Under the pieces are notes generated by a model. The model had not been told where the DNA came from. It worked only from the letters and a program-made list of their open reading frames with translations, and searched no databases. From Lacibacter luteus (GTDB lineage: Bacteria; Bacteroidota; Bacteroidia; Chitinophagales; Chitinophagaceae), in contig NZ_SDHW01000008.1 in the NCBI RefSeq assembly GCF_004118265.1, forward strand, positions 184,391 through 248,390: 64,000 nucleotides of DNA. The letters are read 5' to 3'. Shown piece after piece: positions 59,196 to 64,000 of this stretch. Within the stretch, counting starts at the first letter, position 1. Each line of letters begins with the position of its first letter. The translations under genes were made by a program, and so were the position numbers.

Positions 59196-60356
59196 ATGAA
59201 GAAGATCCTCAGTTCAATTGTATTTATTGCATGGCTGCTATCGGCAGCAGCACAGGAAAACGAGATTCTGCAACATACCACATCGTGGGAAGCAGCATTG
59301 CAAAAAGCAAAACAGGAAAAGAAACTGTTGTTTGTTGATTGTTATTTCACCGGTTGTATTCCATGCGCACAAATGGATAAAGATGTGTTTCCGAATACAC
59401 TTGTAAGTAGCGAATTGCAGGAGTCGTTTGTCGCCATTAAAGTAGATGTGTTTAAAGAAAAGCTGGGCGATACCATCAATATGAAATATGGTGTGAGTGG
59501 TTTTCCTACATTTTTAATTCTTGATCCATCGGGCAAGCTGCTGTCGATGTTTGTTGGGTTTCAGGATCCTTCTTTGCTGATGAGGCAACTGACAGAAGCC
59601 AAACAAAAACAAAAGCGAAATGAATTTTTATCGGGCTTTTCAACAAACATCGGTACAAGCTATCCTGTGTTCTACCAAAAGTTTTACGACCGTGCCGATC
59701 GTAAGATCGATGTGCCTGCTGCCAATGCATGGATCAAAGAACAAAAAGAGTGGAAGTCGGAAGCGGTGGCAATTGCTATGCTTAAAATAAATAAACTCGA
59801 TCCGGCAATTGAAGAGTATCTGCTCAACAATTATGCAAGTTACAAAGCCATGTATGGCGATGCATTGGTATTGGGCCGTACAACCAATATCCTCACCGAT
59901 CAATTGAATAAAATGCTGAACAAAGAAAAGAACGAAGAAGCATTTAAAAACTTTCTTACAACAAAAGCAAAGCAGTTTCCTGCAGCCGATTGGAAGATCA
60001 TGCGTTTCCTGTTGGGCAATCATTACTACTGTGCTGTTGCAAAAGATACGATGGCCTTATTGCAGTTCATCAGCGAAGAACCTGTGCTGTACATGAATTA
60101 TATGGGAGCATTGTACAGCAACCTGCTGGTGCGTAAGCAACTGAATCCAACAACACTTGCGTTGTTATGCAAGTGGGCTGATAAAGCTGTTACAGCTGAT
60201 GCGCCTTTGGAAATGATGACCACAGCTGCATCATTCTATCGCCAGAACAAGGATATGGAAGGGTATAAGCGTTTCATCAATATGGCCATTGAAAAGGCCA
60301 GGCGCTACAATATGCCGGTTGAACGTTATGAAAAAATGCTGACAGCAAATCAATAA
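59196..60356 (+). CDS. secreted thioredoxin-fold protein with long C-terminal helical region (CIPC)
   Basis: A 386-residue protein with signal peptide 1-19. The thioredoxin-like domain is at the N-terminal end (about 25-150), with DCYFTGCIPCAQMDKDVF (Cys54, Cys57, and an extra Cys49) and SGFPTFLILDPSGK as the cis-Pro element. The remaining 230 residues are predicted to be mostly helical (LLNNYASYKAMYGDALVL) without a family that I recognise. It is the last gene of the first thioredoxin operon, 48 bases after the previous one. Confidence 0.87.
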   Translation: MKKILSSIVFIAWLLSAAAQENEILQHTTSWEAALQKAKQEKKLLFVDCYFTGCIPCAQMDKDVFPNTLVSSELQESFVAIKVDVFKEKLGDTINMKYGVSGFPTFLILDPSGKLLSMFVGFQDPSLLMRQLTEAKQKQKRNEFLSGFSTNIGTSYPVFYQKFYDRADRKIDVPAANAWIKEQKEWKSEAVAIAMLKINKLDPAIEEYLLNNYASYKAMYGDALVLGRTTNILTDQLNKMLNKEKNEEAFKNFLTTKAKQFPAADWKIMRFLLGNHYYCAVAKDTMALLQFISEEPVLYMNYMGALYSNLLVRKQLNPTTLALLCKWADKAVTADAPLEMMTTAASFYRQNKDMEGYKRFINMAIEKARRYNMPVERYEKMLTANQ

Positions 60357-60376
60357 CTGAAAAGCAATTGAACCGG

Positions 60377-60405
60377 TGGGGTAAACCCTGTTCATTCTTC
60401 GTCTT
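60377..60405 (+). promoter_or_regulatory. predicted ECF promoter of the last thioredoxin-like gene
   Basis: TGGGGTAAA (60377-60385), 14 bases, CGTCTT (60400-60405), ending 23 bases before the ATG at 60429. This is the third copy with identical spacing. Confidence 0.72.
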
Positions 60406-60428
60406 AACTCACAAATCAAAACAAGTAC

Positions 60429-61784
60429 ATGCGTAAACTTAGTTTAGTATTTCTATTGCTTTGCATAAACAGCCTGCTGTATGCAAATGAAGCATTGACG
60501 ATTATTAAAGGAAACATCAACAGGGAAAATGTGCGTACCGCTGTTTTGTTTTCTGTGTTTGAGGGAAAGAAAGTGGAGTTTGCTACAACAAGAGTAACAA
60601 ACAACAACTTTGCATTTGCTATTCCTGAAGTGCAGGAAGGCTATTATTATATCAGCGATCAGCGGAGAAATTCATTTACAAGAATCTATCTCACACCAAA
60701 CGATCAACTGGAACTAAACATCAGTGATGATGGTTATGAAGTTGTAAAAGGATCAAAGGAAAACAAACTGCTGCAACAGTGGTTTACTACATCTTATCCA
60801 GTAACCTATCCTGCTTTAAACTGGATGAAAGATACCAGCAGTTTCAAAACTTATTTTCCAAAACTGGAAGCATTCATACCTGTGCATGCTGCATTCAAAA
60901 AGAAAATGAAAACGGGCAATCCGCAATTTGATGCGTTGTTTCGTATTTCAGTTGATGCCGATATTGAATTTGCAGCAATGAAGTTTTTGCTGGTGCCTCA
61001 TTCTGTTCATCCGAAGAGAGAAGATTATCCTGCTTATTATGCCGGTATCATTAAGCCGGTGAAATTTCCAAGTGCTTTGTTCCTGCAGTCAGGTGATGCA
61101 GTGGAAGCCATTAACCTGTACATGTCGTTTCATTATCTCATGAATCGGCCTGAAGGAAAACCAGAAAACAGGTTGCTCTCCAATTGTAATCTTATTGCCA
61201 ACGATACAATCAAAGGAGCTTATGTTGCCAATGCACTCAGCTATAAAACCTATGAAGCATTGGAAAAAGATATTGCACCTGTTAAACAATATCTCGTAAC
61301 CGATAGTATGCAGTCTGCTTATTTCCGTGCATTGAAATCAGTTGCCGGATTTAAGAAGGGGAGTGTTGCTTACAATTTTACAGTAGAAGATATCAATGGA
61401 AAAAAAGTAAGCATGGCCGATCTGAAAGGCAAAGTTATTTTGATCGATATGTGGGCAACCTGGTGCGGTCCCTGCAAAGTAGAGATACCGCATTTTAAAA
61501 ATCTTGAAAGGGAATTTGCAGGAAAGAACATTGAGTTTGTAAGTATATCAGTTGATGTGGAGAAGGATAAAGAGAAATGGAAGAACATGGTACAGAAAGA
61601 TGAACTCGGAGGAACACAATTGTTTGCAAACGGATGGAGTGAGATCACCAAGTATTACGACATTACCGGTATTCCTCGTTTCATGGTATTTGATACCGAA
61701 GGAAAGATTGTAACAGTGGATGCTCCACGTCCTTCAAGTCCTGAATTAAAAGTGTTGTTGCAAAACACACTTGATGGAAAGTAA
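60429..61784 (+). CDS. secreted TlpA-like thioredoxin-fold protein (WCGPC)
   Basis: A 451-residue protein. A signal peptide (about 1-19, LVFLLLCINSLLYA) and an N-terminal DUF4369-like beta domain (23-110) precede a helical middle. The C-terminal TlpA-type thioredoxin domain (from about 310) has MWATWCGPCKVEIPHF (Cys346, Cys349) and TGIPRFMVFDTEGK. It shares the architecture of the protein at 57231. It has its own copy of the ECF-type promoter and its own terminator, so it forms a separate transcription unit of the same predicted regulon. Confidence 0.9.
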   Translation: MRKLSLVFLLLCINSLLYANEALTIIKGNINRENVRTAVLFSVFEGKKVEFATTRVTNNNFAFAIPEVQEGYYYISDQRRNSFTRIYLTPNDQLELNISDDGYEVVKGSKENKLLQQWFTTSYPVTYPALNWMKDTSSFKTYFPKLEAFIPVHAAFKKKMKTGNPQFDALFRISVDADIEFAAMKFLLVPHSVHPKREDYPAYYAGIIKPVKFPSALFLQSGDAVEAINLYMSFHYLMNRPEGKPENRLLSNCNLIANDTIKGAYVANALSYKTYEALEKDIAPVKQYLVTDSMQSAYFRALKSVAGFKKGSVAYNFTVEDINGKKVSMADLKGKVILIDMWATWCGPCKVEIPHFKNLEREFAGKNIEFVSISVDVEKDKEKWKNMVQKDELGGTQLFANGWSEITKYYDITGIPRFMVFDTEGKIVTVDAPRPSSPELKVLLQNTLDGK

Positions 61785-61815
61785 AGCTATTTAGTTTTCT
61801 CATGTTGATTATATC

Positions 61816-61844
61816 ACGGGTTATTTCTATAGCCCGTTTTTTTT
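61816..61844 (+). terminator. terminator after the last thioredoxin-like gene
   Basis: A 9-bp stem, ACGGGTTAT with ATAGCCCGT (one G-T pair), has a TTCT loop and an eight-base T-run. Confidence 0.88.
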
Positions 61845-61897
61845 GCAGGTAATGAAGCGCTGGTTATGGTTATAAAAATTTCTGTTTCTTTACAGCA

Positions 61898-62650
61898 ATG
61901 GACATTCTTACACATTATTCAATTACACAGTGGCTGCTTGTATTACTTGCGGCGTTTATCATTGGATTGGGAAAAGCCGGACTGAAAGGAGTGGATATGC
62001 TTTCGGTTACCATTATGGCATTGGTGTTTGGGGGTAAATCGTCAACAGGTATTGTATTACCGCTTTTATGTACGGCCGACATTGCAGCTGTGTATTATTA
62101 TAACCGGCATGCACAATGGAATCATTTCTGGAAGCTGGTTCCGTGGATGGCTGTTGGTATTCTGTTAGGTGTTTATTTAGGAAAGGATATGGATGAAAAG
62201 CTGTTCCGTCAACTAATGGCAGTCATTGTTGTATTAACGATCGCCATTGTGTTGTTTATGGAGTTACGCAAGAGTACCACAGTACCCAAACATCCGATGT
62301 TTGCAGCAGGTACGGGTTTGGCAGCAGGCTTTACCACCATGATGGGGAATCTTGCGGGTGCATTTGCCAATCTTTACTTCCTGGCCATGCGTTTACCCAA
62401 GAACGATTTTATAGGAACAGCTGCCTGGTTATTTTTAGTAATCAATTTATTTAAACTTCCATTCCAGGTTTTTTACTGGAAGAACATTACAGAAAACACA
62501 TTGCTTACTGATTTAATGTTGTTACCTGCACTGGCGCTGGGTTTTCTGCTGGGCATTAAACTTGTAAAAAAACTGCAAGACAGCAGCTACAGAAAAGTAG
62601 TGATGCTGTTTACGCTGATTGGTTCGGTATTGATGTTGTTGAAGAGGTGA
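61898..62650 (+). CDS. TauE/SafE-family membrane permease
   Basis: A 250-residue integral membrane protein with about seven or eight helices (LLVLLAAFIIGLGKAGLKG, VPWMAVGILLGVYLGK, VIVVLTIAIVLFMEL, GLAAGFTTMMGNLAGAF, LPALALGFLLGIKLVKKL). Two internal repeats each have an IGLGKAGLKG- or GFTTMMGNLAG-like signature of the family. Members export sulfite, sulfoacetate or other anions; the substrate here is unknown. It is a single gene converging with the cupin gene. Confidence 0.9.
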   Translation: MDILTHYSITQWLLVLLAAFIIGLGKAGLKGVDMLSVTIMALVFGGKSSTGIVLPLLCTADIAAVYYYNRHAQWNHFWKLVPWMAVGILLGVYLGKDMDEKLFRQLMAVIVVLTIAIVLFMELRKSTTVPKHPMFAAGTGLAAGFTTMMGNLAGAFANLYFLAMRLPKNDFIGTAAWLFLVINLFKLPFQVFYWKNITENTLLTDLMLLPALALGFLLGIKLVKKLQDSSYRKVVMLFTLIGSVLMLLKR

Positions 62651-62666
62651 AGTGTTTTGTCGAGCA

Positions 62667-63068
62667 TTACTTTATATTCCCATATTCTTCATCTGAAACT
62701 TGTTCCATCCACTCAACAACTTTCCCGTTTAGATTTTCCTGTATCGCAATATGCGTCATGCCGGTTGTTAGCGTAGCGCCATGCCAATGTTTTTCGCCCG
62801 GTGCAAACCATACCACATCACCGGGGTGAATTTCCTGAATTGGCTCTCCTTCACTTTGAGCCCAACCACAGCCGGCAATAACAATTAATGTTTGTCCCAA
62901 GGGATGTGTATGCCAGGCCGTTCTTGCGCCTGGTTCAAACGTAACACTTGCTGCGGCTGCTCGTCTCGCTTCATTCGGTTGAAATAATAGATCAATACGT
63001 ACTGCACCGCTAAACCAGTCTGAAGAACCTTTTGCGGATGCTTGAGAACCTATTCTGTTTAGTTCCAT
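62667..63068 (-). CDS. cupin-family protein resembling manganese hydroxynitrile lyases
   Basis: With the start at 63068 the protein has 133 residues, beginning [19 protein letters not shown]. The single cupin domain has the metal-site motif [14 protein letters not shown] (two His and a Gln) and a further His in [11 protein letters not shown]. The pattern [42 protein letters not shown] is that of the small bacterial cupins that include (R)-selective hydroxynitrile lyase of Granulicella. Many relatives are annotated as carboxymuconolactone-decarboxylase-associated cupins. The natural substrate is unknown. It is a single gene. Confidence 0.88.
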   Translation of the reverse strand: MELNRIGSQASAKGSSDWFSGAVRIDLLFQPNEARRAAAASVTFEPGARTAWHTHPLGQTLIVIAGCGWAQSEGEPIQEIHPGDVVWFAPGEKHWHGATLTTGMTHIAIQENLNGKVVEWMEQVSDEEYGNIK

Positions 63069-63187
63069 ATAGGAATATTTAATTGTAAGCAAATTACATG
63101 GAATACAGTTTTAACGATGATGGATTTGACTTAGGAACTAATTTTACGCATGATTTTAAGAAAGTAAAAAAATGCTTTAAAAATTGG

Positions 63188-63218
63188 TTGGCTCAAAAAG
63201 TGGAAACCGCTATCTTTG
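63188..63218 (+). promoter_or_regulatory. tRNA-Met promoter
   Basis: TTG (63188-63190), 20 bases, TATCTTTG (63211-63218), matching the Bacteroidota -33/-7 consensus (TTG, about 19-21 bases, TANNTTTG) exactly. It ends 10 bases before the mature tRNA start. Confidence 0.7.
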
Positions 63219-63228
63219 CCGCCCGTTA

Positions 63229-63302
63229 GCCGGGGTAGCTCAGCTGGTTAGAGCATCGGATTCATAACCCGAAGGTCGGCAGTTCAAGTCTGCTCTCCGG
63301 TA
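63229..63302 (+). tRNA. tRNA-Met (anticodon CAT)
   Basis: A full cloverleaf is readable. The acceptor stem GCCGGGG pairs with CTCCGGT (two G-T pairs), the D-arm is GCTC/GAGC, and the anticodon stem TCGGA/CCCGA has loop TTCATAA, so the anticodon is CAT. The variable loop is AGGTC, the T-arm GGCAG/CTGCT has loop TTCAAGT, and the discriminator is A. CCA is not encoded. The normal 1-72 pairing and anticodon stem argue for elongator Met rather than initiator tRNA. A CAT tRNA could also be the lysidine-modified Ile tRNA, which I consider less likely. Confidence 0.93.
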
Positions 63303-63304
63303 CT

Positions 63305-63350
63305 AAGCCTAAGTCCTTTATTTACAGAGGATTTAGGCTTTTCTCTTTTT
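63305..63350 (+). terminator. tRNA-Met terminator
   Basis: A 13-bp stem (63305-63317 with 63328-63340, one G-T pair) has a 10-base loop and is followed by TTCTCTTTTT. Confidence 0.88.
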
Positions 63351-63376
63351 AACCCCTTGATTGTGAAAATGGTGCA

Positions 63377-63397
63377 GTTAACACTTTCGTTAACACT
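63377..63397. repeat. 9-bp direct repeat before the integrase start
   Basis: GTTAACACT occurs twice separated by TTC, 15 bases before the integrase ATG. Each copy contains the palindrome GTTAAC. A binding site for the integrase or a regulator is possible. Confidence 0.45.
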
Positions 63398-63411
63398 CTC
63401 ATTTTTTACAC

Positions 63412-63915
63412 ATGATTGAACTCCCTTTTGGCTGTTATTGTACAGACCTAAAAGTCACTCCCAAAAACTGGCAAACGAACAAATCCACTATCAAAAAAGA
63501 GTGGATGATTTACTATCGGTTTTATGACCCACGCTTTAAGCAAGAGCCGAAATTTAAGAAAGGAAAACTGGTGGTTTTAAAGGGAATGAATCCCTTTACC
63601 AATTTCCCGGAAAGGGTGAGCAAAACCCGGGAAATAATACAGGCAGAACTGGATAAACTCAAAAACAAGGGCTACAATCCAATTACAGCTAAGTTCGTAA
63701 GCCTACCAGTTGAAGTATCAGAGATAACACCGTCTACTCCCCTTATGGAGGCATTGGAATTAGGATCAAAAAGACTGGTTATTGCTTTATCAACGGCAAG
63801 GGATATACGTAGTATTCTTGAATCAGTAAGAGAAGCCGCATATCAATTACGATATACAGACCTGCCCGTGGTAACTGTAAATACCACCCAAACTAACCCC
63901 CTTCCGCCATTTTAA
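63412..63915 (+). pseudogene. truncated tyrosine-type integrase (N-terminal part only)
   Basis: The 167-residue frame begins MIELPFGCYCTDLKVTPKNW and matches the N-terminus and SAM-like core-binding part of Bacteroidota tyrosine recombinases (LVVLKGMNPFTNFPER, ELDKLKNKGYNPIT, STARDIRSILESVREAAYQL RYTDLPV in order). Full-length members are about 400 residues, with the catalytic R, K, HxxR and Tyr residues in the C-terminal half. That half is missing: after the codons for RYTDLPVVTV the reading changes to NTTQTNPLPPF and stops. The gene points away from the tRNA, as integrases of tRNA-integrated elements do. The break coincides with what looks like the end of an insertion sequence, so the rest may lie beyond it outside the window. 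Confidence 0.75.
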
Positions 63916-64000
63916 ATTGACCCCCTAAAAAAATCATCCAAAAACTGGTGGAGAGATGTTCTGAAGCTGTTAAAGAACTGGCTGTTTTTTGTTTATCAAA
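63876..64000. mobile_element. possible terminal end of an IS21-like insertion sequence
   Basis: From TGTAAATACC at 63876 the sequence no longer codes for integrase. It contains two near-copies of AAA(C/T)T(A/G)ACCCCCT (63890-63902 and 63914-63926, 24-base period). Multiple short repeats next to a TGT terminus are a feature of IS21-family ends. No transposase frame is visible before the window ends, so the call is tentative. Confidence 0.35.

Overview
The window comes from a Bacteroidota chromosome, probably a member of the Chitinophagaceae or a close relative. The phylum call rests on a SusC/SusD pair with an ECF sigma/FecR system, four proteins with type IX secretion (T9SS) C-terminal sorting domains, many N-terminal signal and lipoprotein sequences, no clear Shine-Dalgarno sequences, and a phylum-type promoter in front of the tRNA (TTG, 20 bases, TATCTTTG). 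The family-level call is inference. Coding density is high, and most transcription units end in a recognisable intrinsic terminator.

Layout. 1-8030: the 3' end of a giant secreted repeat protein (about 18 HYR/Ig-like repeats, two nested lamin-tail domains, T9SS tail). 8360-11082 (minus): guaA and a periplasmic-binding-protein-like gene. 11291-15232: a GIN/DUF2807 lipoprotein, a YjbR-family gene (minus), a two-lobed retropepsin-like protease and an overlapping gene for a secreted protein with four CBM48/AMPK-type modules. 15262-20949 (minus): a PH-domain membrane protein, a ThuA-like protein, an M14 carboxypeptidase, a T9SS endonuclease I and rpsT. 21295-35638: sucA and sucB (2-oxoglutarate dehydrogenase E1 and E2), separated by about 10 kb holding a T9SS protein, a TPR/MORN-repeat protein and two DUF3857/transglutaminase-like proteins. 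35736-47897: mostly housekeeping genes (RsmB-like methyltransferase, S8 peptidase, a lipoprotein, mnmA, ssb, radC, prs, rplY, pth, a FAH-family enzyme, fused 2-oxoacid dehydrogenase E1). 48041-61784: an ECF sigma/FecR/SusCD locus followed by four thioredoxin-fold genes. 61898-63068: a TauE/SafE permease and a hydroxynitrile-lyase-like cupin. 63229-63302: tRNA-Met(CAT), followed by a truncated tyrosine integrase and what looks like the end of an insertion sequence.

The most informative signal is a bipartite motif, TGGGGYAAA-N14-CGTCTT. It occurs three times with identical spacing, always just upstream of a gene start in the ECF locus: before fecR (48689), before the first thioredoxin-like gene (57182) and before the last (60377). 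This suggests that the ECF sigma factor at 48041 (or another regulator at the locus) controls both the SusCD importer operon and a cell-envelope thioredoxin cassette as one regulon. The cargo is not evident, since no glycosidase or peptidase lies in the unit.

Other points of note are lamin-tail domains inserted twice at the same place inside an HYR-type repeat, mosaic near-identical tandem repeats in the giant protein, two different 7-base-period repeats accommodated in frame in the RsmB-like gene, a transglutaminase-like protein that has lost its catalytic Cys beside one that keeps the triad, and a tRNA/integrase junction that probably marks the edge of an integrated element.
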